Source of the DNA: Isoetes taiwanensis
Lineage: Eukaryota > Streptophyta > Lycopodiopsida > Isoetales > Isoetaceae
Direction of reading: 5' to 3'
Assembly: GCA_021234155.1 (NCBI GenBank)
Contig: JAJEKV010000040.1
Coordinates: 5,357,229-5,421,228, forward strand
Length of the DNA stretch: 64,000 bases
The notes under the pieces were generated by a model. The model did no database searches, was not told where the DNA came from, and worked only from the letters and a program-made list of their open reading frames with translations. Of this stretch, positions 1-11,775 are shown piece by piece. How positions within the stretch are numbered: the first letter of the stretch is position 1; every line of letters begins with the position of its first letter. The position numbers and the translations under genes are program-made.

Positions 1-55
1 TGGACGCTGGCAAATTCTACAAGACGATATAAGGTTAATCTCATTTTTTTTGAAT

Positions 56-155
56 CCTAGTTGCTCCTAAGAGCAAGGCTTCGCTTATGTGAAAATGTGG
101 GATATTCAAGGTATATGCTAGAATATACCCTAGTATACCTCATGACTGACCTAAG
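56..155 (-). repeat. Dispersed repeat, inverted copy of the repeat at 37,057-37,135
   Basis: The minus strand here reads like the plus strand at about 37,057-37,135. Both carry 'CTAGCATATAC', then a TTGGAATAT/TTGAATAT block, then CACAT(A/G)AGCGA(A/G) and a stretch ending in GGAGCAA/GGGGCAA. Conceptual translations also align ('IYLEY' followed by 'ALALR'-like or 'GLALQ' residues), but I see no gene. No ends or target duplications are visible. It is probably part of an unclassified dispersed element. The remaining DNA to position 1,440 holds only short A/T-rich frames and nothing I can assign. Confidence 0.55.
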
Positions 156-1578
156 TTTGCTATAGCCAGTCATTCTCCCGTCGCCTCTGCTATCGGTTGA
201 GCCCTTCGCTCCTGTCCAAACCGGCAAACTGGCAAGCATCTTATAGGAGATCCGGCAGTTTTCATAGTGGCCCAAGATGGCATGGCAGCACCCAGCTTTC
301 AACTGTTGAAGTCCCAATAAATGCTATCCCCATGAGAAATCGAAACCGCATTGTTATTCGTATTGCTCTTGGGATTTGTAAAGTAGCCTATTCATGTGCC
401 TAAGAAAAAGAACACCGCCACTTTTTATGGCACATTTTTGTCATCAAATCTTTAGGTGGCTCAAGAACTTATGTCCATTTTCCAATGAAAGGCAACTATT
501 TTTGGTGCATTCTTTGGTAATATTCATTATAGCGTTGACTGTTCAAATGCATGATTCAAATGCTATTCTTGTGGAAGATTAACTTTTATCTTTAGTTTGA
601 ACATATTTGAGATATTTATGGGAGGATTTTGTTGAATTCTTGGCCTTTCTCATAAATGCCCACAGTTAATTCCTGAGCTTTATGTTAAAGAAATAAGCTC
701 TTTCGTGATGTTATCTATACCACTGTTATGTTAAACAAATAAGTTTATTAGTGGCATTATTTGTGCCACTAAATCACTTCTAGTGAGCTGCACAAGAATG
801 CTTTTCTAAGTCCGATGGTAGCATCTTCAAAGCAATAAATGCGAAGTTAGCTATGAATTAACAAGGTTGTTCTTGAAGATTTTCAACAAGTGCAACGAAA
901 ACACTGATCCACTTTATATGTTTGGATAATCTTAAAATTTTGTGTCACGATTTCATGACCTCAATAAATCTAGTGCAGTGGCAGTTTCAAAAGGATATCA
1001 GGTTAGGACTTAAGACTACAATGTACATAGATACAATTGTTCCATTACTAATTGTATTTGGAATCGTGAGCCTAACCTTCTTTCGTCTATGATGCAATTT
1101 TCAAATAAATTCCACCATGCCATTTGTTGGCAAGTTGGATCTTCTAGCTGGAGAGTGGTTTTTGCTATTTTGCCAAGCATCTGGTAAGATTGATTTCAAG
1201 TAGATGAACACTTTCATTCTAAGGTGTCAAGTTAAAAGCTTTCACCTGCTCATTTATAGTCATGAATGCAGTCAGGTTAATGTGAATAGATTATCAGCTT
1301 GCATGTCAACTTTTCTTTTTTGGGAAACTGTAGCAAGTTCGATAACAACCTGACATTGGTCTTATAGGATGATGAATGATAATTCTTATGTCTAGCATAT
1401 TGTTTGCTTACTTTGTAGGAGCATATAGAAGATACTTCAAGCACTATATCGTCTGTAAGCAGGGAGAGGTTTATACGTACAAATCAAAAATTTTGGACGT
1501 ACAAAATCGACAAATACGTATTTTGGGGTAAAAAATATATTTCCCATAATTTTTTCCTTGCTGGCCAGAAAAACAAAA

Positions 1579-1806
1579 GTTTCACGTAAGTGAAACTTCA
1601 ATTTCGCTTATATGGAAAAAACTTTGCATAAGCGAAACCTCTATGTCACACAAGGGGAAGATTCACATTTTTTTTCACTTATGAAAAAGCGGTTTTGCAT
1701 AAGCGAAATGGCGATAATTAAAAAACATTTCGCATAAGCGAAGCAGAAGGTTTCGCTTACGCGAAACATTTTTCGCGTAAGCGAGAGTGTTGACTTCGCT
1801 TACGCA
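1579..1806. repeat. Cluster of short palindromes built on TTTCGCnTAAGCGAAA
   Basis: About six near-palindromic copies of one motif occur in 230 bp. The clearest are 1,579-1,596 (arms GTTTCAC/GTGAAAC around GTAA) and 1,750-1,767 (arms GTTTCGC/GCGAAAC around TTAC). Degenerate copies lie at 1,623-1,638, 1,692-1,709, 1,728-1,742 and 1,771-1,805. Spacers differ in length and sequence, so this is not a simple tandem satellite or a CRISPR array. A related CTTCGCTTATGTGAAAA stretch sits at about 79-95. It could be a cluster of protein-binding sites, a transposon subterminal region, or decayed foldback repeats. Nothing nearby decides. Confidence 0.7.
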
Positions 1807-2145
1807 AATTTTTTTTTACATATTCACGGCTTGTTTTTGAAGTCTTTGCACAGTGCGAGGTAAATCTTCTATACCCTGCCTCACAAAGTGTGCCACTTCT
1901 TTTCTTTTCTTTTTTCTTTTTCTTTATGCTGGTCTGCACAAGTAGCACATTACGTTAGTTTAGTTTATAAGTTTGTGGTTTTAGGTGACCACCCCCTTAA
2001 TTACCTCCTTGAGTCGAACTACTAGCTCAAGATTACCCCTACTACCTTGCACTCCATCCTGAAGCACAATATCATTATTTTTGGACAATATCTGAATTTA
2101 TGGACCATTTTTTAAATTGTCGCATCAATGACTCTTTTTCATACA

Positions 2146-5100
2146 CTAATTGACATCCCCTGCGAGTGCTGCATATGCCTCAGCAGCATGCACAAGTATC
2201 TTGATAGTATTGGGTATCTTCTTCTTGTTTGATGGCTCCCAAGCATAGTCGATAGTCTCCAGTTCTATGCGGTCACTTGCAGTCGTTGGCCTCCATCTCT
2301 TCTTCCAGCAATTGGCATAATTAGCTGGGTAGACTTGGTTCCTCATCGGGACTGGCTCCCACCAAGTGACCAGAATAGTTTCAAAGTTCTCCTTCTTATC
2401 ATCCATTTGTGGCTCCTCAATAGCTAGACCTACCCAAGTTGGGCACATCACATCATCAGGGCATGCCATAATAAACATACCTTTCTTCAAATCTTTGTAT
2501 GGATTGAATTCCGATACCGGGTTGTCCTTCCACGGACTGACATAAGGAGGAGTGATGCTAGCAATGGGTTCCACCACTACTGCTACATCAGGTGGAGCAC
2601 GTTCTTGCCTAGTGTATGGCCAGAAGTCATAATAAGTGCCTTTGTCACTGGTGATCCTCCCCAGTTCTTGCAAGAGTCTCATCCAATATTCAATTGTGAA
2701 CGTAAACTGTGCCGAGTATTTGGCTGTTTCTGGAGCACCCTTGTTACTGGTTGAACAAGCAACCCAATGCAATATATGCTTGTGGATACTGTTTCGCAAC
2801 AGGCCAAGGTCCTTCACCGATTTCTTGGGAGGCAGTAGCTTAGGATATCCAACTGGCATTAAGGGTTTGCCGTCGTCTTTTCCTTTCCACATCTTTATTC
2901 CACCAGCAGGCAGCCAATCCAAGTAAGTGGGTCAAGCTTTGTAATACATGAAGGGCCAATCACCATTCATAGCGAATCTGAAAGTTAGAGGGGTGGTGTG
3001 ACAGTCAATCTATCATCCCCATCTGGTATATAGCCTTCTATGAAACCCTTCCAGTCTGGAACTTTGTCAACAACATAAGGCACAGGTGTATTGAAGTTGC
3101 ATGTGTGGAATTCATACAACAGTTCTGGCATTGTCAGCACCACGGCCTTCTTTAAAGATGAGGAGAAGTTACCAAACAAGGCATCGACATCCTCATGTGT
3201 ATGGCCGGGCATCATGAACCTAGCTCAATCTCTTCAAACACCAAGATACACTAGGTAAGAAAGATAGAAGAAGATATACCTATTCTTGTTCTGTCCAGAT
3301 GCGTTGTCCAGCTGCAAATAAAGTATCTTAGGGAGAGGCTTCATTGATGGTCCCTCTGCCTGTGGCAAATTAGCATGGATGCTGCTATTGGATAGTGACA
3401 ACTTTGACTCCAAGGCCGTGGTGTCGCGCAAGGATGACATCCATTTTGGAGCTGATGATTCAGGCACTGACAGGTGGCCTCCTGCATACTCGTGGACCAT
3501 CTCTAATCTCTTCAAGATGCTATTCAAAGAACCTACATGGAAGTTCGAGTCATCTGGCCATAAGTCCAGGGCAAAGTTCCCATAGCTTCCCTTTCCATGA
3601 CCATGAGTGAGTGCACCAGTCAATGACGTTTTGAGCTTGTCAAGTCTCCAAAGAGACCTTACAGATTGTTGCAATTTTGGAATCATTGTTTTCGCTTGAT
3701 CCATTTTGTCGTGAATAACACAAAGATATTGGGCAGGATACATGTGGGAGTATAATCTCCACGACCAGTACTGGGTGCGACATGAGGCCTGCTCTAGTCT
3801 ATGTGCCCTTCTTTGATCATGCAATATCCTCCTCTCTCCTTCATCCTTGGTCTTCAATAACTTTGTATGGATGACCTCGCACATATTGCATTTGGAGAAT
3901 GCAATTTTCTTTGCGATACTGACATTCTTGAAGCTCCGCCTCCACGTTTTATGAAACCCAGTCGGGGATACCTTCTTGTCAGTCAGTGCCATAACTTCTG
4001 CATTAACCTCTTCCAGAATGCTGGACTTCATAAACATTGCAGGCAACTTCCTGATGTTCTCTCTTATCCCGTCTTCATTTCTCCTGCTGCGGTGGGGCAA
4101 AGCTTCACAGTTTTTCTTGACAAACATGGAAAACACAGCCTCGCATGCCAATGTCGAGGAAAGAGGCTTCATGGTGCCGCAGTTGCCGTGTTCGGCCTTG
4201 CGTGCACCCTCAAGGAATTGGGCCTTCCACTTTAGATATGCCAACTTTGAGATCCCAAGATCAAGGTACCAGGCTCTCTCGCAAACGAGATTTCCTTGTA
4301 GCACGAGCCGTCCCAATCTTCGACCTTTCATGTTGTTGCCGAGCATGTCATAAACAAAAGTAACCTTATCACTAGATTTCATGGCAAGGAATTCCTTTCG
4401 CATGTTAACAACTTGATTCGTAGAGAACTTGACACAACACCTATTTTTGCAGCATAAGGTCCTCCTGTAATGGAGGATAGCATTTTGAGTGGTGAGACGA
4501 ACAATCTTTGGTGGCCTTAGAATCTTTCTGGGCTGTCGGGAATGAAAAGTGTAATGCCGTTTCTCATAGTTTGGGTGCTTCTGATGCTCTGAGCTGCCCT
4601 GGCTGGACACTGTATCTGCTTCCTGTTGTGGTGTTGTGGTCAATATCTCCGAAACCATCACTCCGCCAACACGAATGAGGTCATTGTTCCACCTCACAAG
4701 CATCCCGGGCTTTGGGAGCTGCAAACATCCCTGGCAATGGATATTCACTTCAGAAGGGGGAGGGGGGGAACCTTCGATAACAGATACTCCCACGAATTTC
4801 AAACCTAGAAATTGGTCACACACTGCATCATCAGATCCAGTGAACGATATGAATCCTTTTCTGGCGATAATGGTGTCGCAAGAGTGCCATATCTCACAAT
4901 CCATTTCAAGAAGTGTATATCTTGTCAACGGTTGTGTCTCCTTTCCCACCTCTATCCGCTGTCTTTTTCTGGGGACGTCATTAATAGATGACTCACGAGC
5001 ATCTTCACTTCTCCAGAGAACGAAGGAGTCCTTGGCTTCTTCTATTGTGTTTGCATCTGGAGTCAGCCAAAGAAGTGTATGGTGGCCTTCGATCACTTCC

Positions 5101-5288
5101 TCAACACCAATGCTCACTACTCCATTCTGTATTTCCTTGAAGTGGCATTGTGTCATTTGCCTCACAACTCCTTTCGCTACCAGTCGGACATTAATGAAGA
5201 GATACACAACCTGCACAAGGATTTTAGTTCTGTTAAAACCGAATAACGAGAACGAGAAAGCAACGAAAAAGAGATAGGGGCATGACAA
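2146..5288 (-). pseudogene. DUF7869-type transposase-like gene, broken
   Basis: Three collinear minus-strand fragments (5,288-3,234; 3,215-2,985; 2,922-2,146) make one protein of about 1,000 residues. In order it shows a basic RKRQR patch, a Cys-rich CCKNRCCVKF segment near residue 280, a CNMC pair, IHDKMDQAK, the block LQLDNASGQNKNR, and MMPGHTHEDVDALF at the start of the second fragment. From memory these blocks belong to proteins annotated DUF7869 in plants and invertebrates. The D, DN and HxxxDxD residues suggest an RNase H-like transposase core, which is my inference. The frame is lost near 3,236 and regained by 3,215. It is shifted again near 2,988, and a TGA falls near 2,936, while matching residues (FAMNGDWPFMYYK) continue between fragments. 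The true start is unclear; the first 40 residues look like non-coding sequence. No terminal repeats were found. Confidence 0.7.
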
Positions 5289-5310
5289 TTCAAGAGTTAC
5301 ACGGATAATG

Positions 5311-5680
5311 AAATTGGGCGGGTGCCAATTTTCACTTGTGAGGTCGTTAGATTCCCCTTATTGCAAATTGGGCGGGCGCCCAATTTGCCCATAATGCATT
5401 CAAAGTCAAATTGGGTGCCTGCCCAATTTCACCTTCTGGGCATGCCTTGATCGCGCACATGGTGAATACTGTATGACAAATTGAGCGCCCGCCCAAATTG
5501 GCCCTTGGTGTAGAAGAGGATAACTTTTGGGATATTACCAGGGATGTCGGCCAGGGTCGTCCTACTAGAACATGAACGGGGAGATACTATAAGGTCAAAT
5601 TGTGTGCCCCCCCCCAATTTAGGGGTGTCTTGCATATGATCATGGGAAAACTCGGAGTAAAAATTTAGGTGCCACCCCAA
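5311..5680. repeat. Array of GC-rich palindromes flanked by AAATT/AATTT
   Basis: At least four related palindromes are spaced 50-120 bp apart. The best, 5,363-5,388, has perfect 12-bp arms (GCAAATTGGGCG / CGCCCAATTTGC) around GG. Others are 5,311-5,332, 5,408-5,429 (8-bp arms AAATTGGG/CCCAATTT), 5,478-5,500 and a decayed C-rich copy near 5,596-5,622. The array lies just upstream (in the minus-strand sense) of the DUF7869-type pseudogene. It could be that element's terminal region or an independent repeat. Confidence 0.7.
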
Positions 5681-5689
5681 CTTAGAACT

Positions 5690-6695
5690 TTAAGACAACT
5701 TGCACATCACGATGGAATTACCATGGAGGTACTTGGGGAAAAACACACATGCACTAAAAAATAGCGTGCACGCATGCTCTGCACACCATCGCCAAGACAT
5801 GCAAGCACTGCATCAAAAAGCAGAGTAGATGTAAATCTGACATCAGCTGTTAAAGGCCCATCTCCAGAACTGTGACTGAATTATATTAAACCAAGCCCTG
5901 TGACCCCAATCGAGCTCTTCTTGGTTAACACGGAAACTTCTTTACCAATACATATGAAGAGGCGTGATTGAAGAGTCGTGGATGAACAGGCGTAATGAAA
6001 ATGCGTGAATAAAGGGGTGTGAATTTGAATGAGGACAAATATAGCCCTTGAGATTAGTTTTATGGCAAATAGACATCGAGCTTTGGCGAATAGAAACTTT
6101 TGAACAGCACAAACCCTTGGAGATTTAGTCGCCATGAGATTTAAGCACTGAAGATGGTCGGCGTCTTGAAGATAAAAGACTCCCTCCAACTTTAAAACAA
6201 AATCTCCCAGTGTTAAGTGGGCGACACGTGCCGTGGAGTGAATTGCATTAAATGGCATGTTTGAAATTCAAATTTTATGTGCATTTAATAACGAGGTCCA
6301 TATTTAATTCCTCACGCTCAATTATGGAAACAGTCCCGTTTTTTTTTTTTTGAAAAGATCCATTTATTTTAGGCACGATACTTGTCATGCGTGCATGAAG
6401 GATCCATACATGGCCCCTTTAAAAGCCCGTTCTGCTCTTTGACTGCAGTTTTAGAAATTTCTGCATTCTCCCTGTTGCCTTGGCGCCTTCTGCTGCTCAT
6501 CACACTGTCACCTTCGGATTCTCAGTTCGCCAATCATCTTCTTGTCGCCTTCATGTCGGTGCCCTCTACTCCTGAACCAGCTGTCGGCTTCGGGCCACCA
6601 TAACTTGGCGCCTTCTGCTTCTCATCCGCTTGTCGCCTTCCTCTTGGCGCCTTCTTCTCTTGATTGTCCTATCGCCTTCACGTCCCTGTATCGAA
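5690..6695. other. Unassigned stretch; repeated TGTCGCCTTC words at its right end
   Basis: No convincing gene. Between about 6,475 and 6,690 the word (T)GTCGCCTTC or TGGCGCCTTC recurs about seven times at irregular spacing, with TCTGCTTCTCATC-like sequence between. It looks like a degenerate minisatellite. Short frames on both strands follow from this composition. A T-tract at 6,340-6,351 may be the tail of an old retroposed sequence. Confidence 0.4.
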
Positions 6696-6966
6696 GGACG
6701 TGTTTGCTTGTTTTGGGTGGTCGAAAAGGTGCTTTGAGAATAGTCCGCCATCGTGTTTGACCCTTTCTGAGAATGTGTTTGCTTGTTTTTGAGTAGTCCA
6801 GGAGGTGCTTCAAGAAGTGCTTTAGGAATAGCGCACCATCGTCTTTGACCCGGTCCGAGGATGTGTTTGCTTGTTTTTTGATGGTCGAGAAGGTGTTTTA
6901 GAATAGCCCACCACCGTGGTCAAGGAGGTGCTTCAGGAATAGCGCATCATTGCCTTTGACCTGGTA
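6696..6966. repeat. Three-copy tandem repeat, unit about 75-108 bp
   Basis: Units start at 6,696, 6,771 and 6,859, each opening with GGA(C/T)GTGTTTGCTTGTTTT or a close variant. Each then reads GTCGA-like, AGGTGCTTT, GAATAGCGCACCATCG and TTTGACC. The second and third units are longer because a CAAGGAGGTGCTTCAGGAAT-type piece is present in addition. No coding potential is evident. Confidence 0.75.
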
Positions 6967-7421
6967 TCTCATGGCAAAAGCGTCTGATAGTGCAAACTTT
7001 CTCAAACCAACTTTATAAAGATTTGCTATGCATGTCTATTATTCGATGTTGCGCTTGTTGAACGGCTACGTTGCACCAACAAACGCTAAATTAGGGATAA
7101 GATATGTTGTCTTAGACTCTTAGGAGCCAATGCATAGGTTAAGGGGCTAATTAAAATCCATAAGGAAGTAGTAAGCTTTGCAATGGTCATAACAAAAATG
7201 ACGGCTTAAAATGATGAGCACCTGAAAAGAGGATGGCTCACCAACGAAGGTTGCAGACCTTGTATTCAATCTCATATCTTAGTATTTATCTAATTAGCAC
7301 CGCAAGTATTCGATCTCAAGTTTTCAGCATCTTAGTAATTACCTAGTCAATCCTTATTGGTTATTCAAAATTTGCCTTAGAAGTAATTGCCTCATTATTT
7401 ATCTGTTAGCTCATTTCTCTC
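6967..7421. other. No gene recognised
   Basis: A/T-rich unique-looking sequence with no reading frame, splice signal or repeat that I can support. Confidence 0.3.
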
Positions 7422-7512
7422 AAAAACCAATATACCTACCATCGGGTGGAAGACGTGGGCGGGTGCAAGTCCCACCAACCATGCCTTCAAAAAAAAAAAA
7501 AACCAATATACC
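7422..7512 (+). mobile_element. 5'-truncated SINE-like insert with 15-bp target duplication
   Basis: The 15-bp word AAAAACCAATATACC occurs at 7,422-7,436 and again at 7,498-7,512. Between them lies about 61 bp ending in GCCTTC and a run of A. The insert contains GGTGCAAGTCCCACC, which resembles a tRNA-type B box, and no A box. This is the signature of a short target-primed insertion, most likely the 3' part of a SINE. Confidence 0.75.
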
Positions 7513-8429
7513 AAATGCTCTTCTTTAGTTCTGCCATCTGTGACTCAATTTGAGTTGATTATCTAGTTCACTTGCCAACTAAAAAAAAATTCTTATCTCC
7601 TTCACCAGTTGATTATACTTGGATTAAAGTTCATCTTTCCAAACAAAAGGGTTGCTCCCCGAACTAACTAAGGTTTTCATAGCACAACAACTAAAAAAGC
7701 ATATAGATATGTGCAGGCCAAATATTAACGTTTTGGATGTCGTCCTCGGCATGAGAGACGAGTTTATATCTCTGTAAAAAAAAATGACATCGTCTATGAT
7801 CAACTTAAAGACTTCTTTCCTTTATACTTGTTAGTATTTGAGCAAATATCTGCAATATTTCATACGAGTTCCTTACTTGCCTGCTAACCATAAACATCTG
7901 GTGCATTTTGATAGTGTCTCTTATAGAAATTATGTCATTGTATGCGTAAAGGAGCCAAATCTTTTGATTGTACATCGTTAGCTTTTTTTCCAACATAAAA
8001 ATAACAATTTCACCAGTCTCCAATTGTCATGGAAGCTGCCATAAACTGCAAGAGACAACAAAAAAGTATATTCTAATTGACTACAGTCTTGCAAAAAATC
8101 ATATGATCCTCAGATGGTAACAATACCAGTCTTTTATGAATCATGTTATCAGCCAAGTCAAACAACTATAGGCCGTTGTCTTCTGCGTGCTCCCCAACTT
8201 ATCATTTTCATGATTTTACCACATGATAGGGTCGCTAGAATTACATGAATTGCACTTTCAATATCACATGACTGCCCTTGGATAGCTATATTCACAGTTG
8301 GGGATGCATAAAAGCGAGCATCTATTCTGCGTCAGGGAAGGAAGCTGCAGGGGATCGCCCTATAATACGTTGATTGAGATCTGACTCTTGCACATCAAGA
8401 AGACCACATGCATGAGTTAAACAAGGTCA
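7513..8429. other. No gene recognised
   Basis: A/T-rich sequence with short frames only. Near 8,159 one frame reads SNNYRPLSS, which is reminiscent of a reverse transcriptase block. It is isolated and out of order relative to the LINE remnant that follows, so I do not call it. Confidence 0.25.
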
Positions 8430-9834
8430 AGAGTGTCCGAAAATAGGGAGGAGCTGTATGACTGATCCAGGGCAAGATGCAAATCTTCTGGCCACCAAAA
8501 CACTACTGCAAGTGTTGCAAACCCTCAGGGTCATGCTGCTGAAGCCCGAGCCACCCTCGTCCATGCCACTATTGCACCATACGCACACACCCTGCCCCGT
8601 TGCCTCGGCCATTACCTGCACGCCGCATGCAGCCTTCACCTCCATCACAAATGACTTGGCATACATTTTGCAATCCCCTAAACTAGACCAACAAGCAAAC
8701 ATGCTGATTGATGTCCTCGGGGAAGTGGCAGCAAGGTGCTTTGGGAGAAGCTATCCCCGATGGACCACGGGAGCTACGACCTTTCCACATAACCATTGGT
8801 TTGATGCAGATTGCAAGGAACACAAATGTTGGCTCCACAAGGTCACAGACCTTGCTCTACACCCACATGGGGTCATACAGTACCGCCTTCACCTTAAGGC
8901 TAAGAAGACCAGGTACATTGCTGCCCATCAGCAGGAAATGTTCTTTCTCCTAGACCGTCATCCCAGGACCTTCTGGCGAAGGGTGCTCAGAAAGTCAGTA
9001 CATTCTACAGGGAACATCACGTTCGAACAACGGGGACAATACATGCAACAGGTTTATAATCCTGAAGAAGCACATGCGACGGTACCCCCACAGCGCGGAC
9101 TAGCGCTAGAAATTACAGAGGCAAATGTAGACAAGGGCCTACAACCTCTAACCAATCGCAAGTGCCAGACCTGGATGGTATGCAGGTGGAGTTGCTCAAT
9201 TAGGCAAGACCATCCATCCGCAGTACTAGTATTGATTGCCATGTTCAACAAAGCACTACGGAATGGTTTCCCTCCCCTAGTGGACCAGTAGCCAAGTTGT
9301 CCCTATATACAAGGCATGTGCTTATGCCGTTGCAATGGGGCCGTAATACCTCAAGATTTGTTGGAAGAAAAAGCGAGCTCAGTAGCTCGCCAGATGGAAC
9401 ATGCAGGAGCACAGGTGTATATAGGTGCAAATAGAGCAGATCACCACAGCTTGAGGCAGTATCTTGATGCCTGCTTCCTCAGCAAAGCTTTGGGACGCCG
9501 CACTATTGTTGAACAGGTCAAAACATTATATTACCAGCGCCATGTGCATCCCTCATTGGAACGGGGCTCGCAACATTACCTGCGTACCCATCTGCCTATA
9601 AAAAACCGCAGATTCATTGTTTCAATCTGCCCAAGTGCACATCATCGCCACATTGAGATAGGGAGATGGATTGGGGAACCATGGCAAGACAAGCTCTATA
9701 GATGTTGTCAAATGGGGGCCATTGAAGATGAATGCCATACCCTACAGGGATGTTCGGCATATGACCAAATCCGAGTGCGCTATATTGAGTTGGTCAAGCT
9801 TGATCAATCGCTACATGTGATAGTGCGGCTTTAG
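8430..9834 (+). pseudogene. LINE ORF2 remnant (linker, RT start, C-terminal zinc motif)
   Basis: Two plus-strand frames (8,458-9,291 and 9,316-9,834) hold pieces of a non-LTR retrotransposon polyprotein. The first has WFDADCKEHK and a basic linker, then a decayed RT entry region (ANVDKGLQPL, LIAMFNKALRNGFPPL). Across the junction a third frame reads VVPIYKAC, the usual next RT block, so the frame has shifted near 9,285. The second frame lacks the RT palm but keeps the C-terminal zinc region RCCQMGAIEDECHTL followed by GCSAY. This matches the C-terminus of the larger LINE at 25.6 kb. Most of RT, including YADD, is deleted. No 5' end, tail or target duplication was found. Confidence 0.75.
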
Positions 9835-10443
9835 TCTGGATGCTGGGATCATACCTCTAGGAGGTCATGGATTTGCGGGGCCAACACTGTCCCCAGACAC
9901 ACGCACGACTTGAATTTGTCTTATCTCATATGTATACTTGTACAGTTTGACAGCATTCTTAAAATTGCCACGATTTTTCCCTCGAAAACCTGTTAGAGTA
10001 GGGGTCTTTTAACTCGGACAGTAATAGGTCTGCTGCGCTATTTCTTTTGGGTCCCATTTCTATTACAATATGTCCATTATTGATCTGTTTTTCACACAAC
10101 AATTCCAAAATGGCAGAGAAGATGAACCCTCCTAACCTTTAAGTAGGAGCTGATTGAGAGCTTGCACATATGTGTGAAGGAATTCTCATTGAAGTGATGC
10201 TTTGCAAGTCTATAGGAACCTGTTAGCGCTGTAAGTCATAAATCGATAACACAACGTACTCACCAAATAGAAACAAGATATAAGCAGCAACTCTTCATTT
10301 CCCATCAACTATAATTAGCAAACCCAGCCTTTGGAAGATCATTTTCAGTTTTCCTGAAAAAGAACTCGCGCAAAATCATGTTTGTCAACATGGTCAGATA
10401 CATACACAAGACACTTGAAACAGCTCTAAATGCCACATGAAAA
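9835..10443. other. LINE 3' flank and unassigned DNA
   Basis: This stretch follows the LINE remnant and runs up to the 3' LTR boundary. No frame, tail or repeat can be supported. Confidence 0.3.
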
Positions 10444-11339
10444 TGTGACGCTCCCAGAATCTATATGATGCTCCCATCGTACAGATACGGAGAATTCCCC
10501 TCACTTGACAACTACATCGTTGTGGGATGACCCTACGTCTAACTCGGACCACTTGGGATGGCCCAAGTGTGCCGGTGAAGGACACGGAGGTGTCATTCAT
10601 TCCACGCCTTTTATGGGAATCTTATACAACAGAAGCGTACATACATATTAACATCTAGCAAGCATACACAAAATAATATACCACCATGAAGGGTGGTCCA
10701 TCCATCTCCCATATTAGCAACAATACAATGACAATATAACATAAGAAATGCACCATAAATACGGCTCTACCCCGAGCTCAGACTCGAGAGGGGTCCACTG
10801 ACGGTCAGGGCCTCCGGATAACAATAGACATAAGTATAACATGGCATTAGCTGGCATAGAACAATGGCTAGGGTAGTTCACTCCATCCGCCCCTCCTGTG
10901 CACACTTTGCAGATAGGCTGAATCATGCTATGGTGGGGTTGTAGCCTTCTGGAGATGTAATCTCATGGAGTCACCCTATGAGACTACTCCAGATTACATC
11001 TCCCCGATCCGATGAGGCAGGAAAGGGATGACTCCCTTCCAGAATCACAATGGATCCATGGGTGTGCTAGAGGATACGTGCCATCCGAGTGCACACGCAT
11101 CCGTACCCGACTTACCCCCCTAAATCTATACCGAGTCCAGGACGTCCTTATAAGCACATATCCTGCAATCCAAGGGGGGTCAGACCCACCCATATTCAGT
11201 GACCGACTATAAGCCTACATACTGTAGGAGCCCCAGTAGCCATGCTCAGCAAGGCTCTGCCCCCACTTCACCAGTTGTGACCGTTATTTTGTGTTGAACC
11301 ACATCATAGCATCTACAGCCCGGTGGGCTCACTACAAGA

Positions 11340-11775
11340 GGATGGCCTGTGACAAGCCATAGGTCTAGTGACAATTTTGTGTCGATTGCTACTATCTTGA
11401 CACAAAGTGCTTGTGTTGTGTCAAATTTATGTCTAGTGCATAGTGTCAAATATCCCATCCAATGCAATGACATCCTTTTGTCAACTTTTTTATCGCAATT
11501 TAAGTGGGTTATTGCAACAACTTTTGAACAATATTATAACTAAGATGTAACAACCTTTTCTTAAGACTTGTAACAAAACCGTATCCAATTTTTTATCTAA
11601 TATTTCAACTGAATTGTGAGGAGCATTTGTCTAATTTAAGTGGGTTGTTGCAACAATTTTTAAACAACATTATAACTAAGTCGCTACAACATTTTCTTAA
11701 GACTTATAACAGAATGCCATCCAACTTTATGTCTAGTATTTCAGCAAAATTATGTTGTGTATTCATACATAAGAT
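11340..11775. repeat. CACTA left subterminal repeats
   Basis: Short motifs of the form TTGTGTC, GTGTCAA, GTGACAA and TTGTAACA recur in both orientations. A longer unit, beginning ATTTAAGTGGGTTATTGCAACA and running through TTATAACTAAG and CTTAAGACTTGTAACA, is duplicated at about 11,497-11,590 and 11,634-11,712. Clustered subterminal repeats are where CACTA transposases bind. Confidence 0.6.

Noticed and set aside
1579-1806. CRISPR-like array
   Set aside because: Repeats are degenerate, spacers irregular, and the DNA is eukaryotic.
3225-3284. 59-nt GT-AG intron in the DUF7869-type gene
   Set aside because: Very short for a plant intron, and the interval encodes the expected residues (YLSYLVYLGV, FEEIELG) in two frames, which indicates small deletions.
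4636-5277. 213-residue plus-strand frame
   Set aside because: Lies antisense to the DUF7869-type gene, whose conserved blocks are on the minus strand; a shadow.
7465-7485. tRNA gene
   Set aside because: Only a B-box-like word is present, inside a 61-bp poly-A insert; no cloverleaf or A box.
8159-8185. Isolated NNYRPL reverse transcriptase-like block
   Set aside because: Out of order relative to the LINE remnant and too short to exclude chance.
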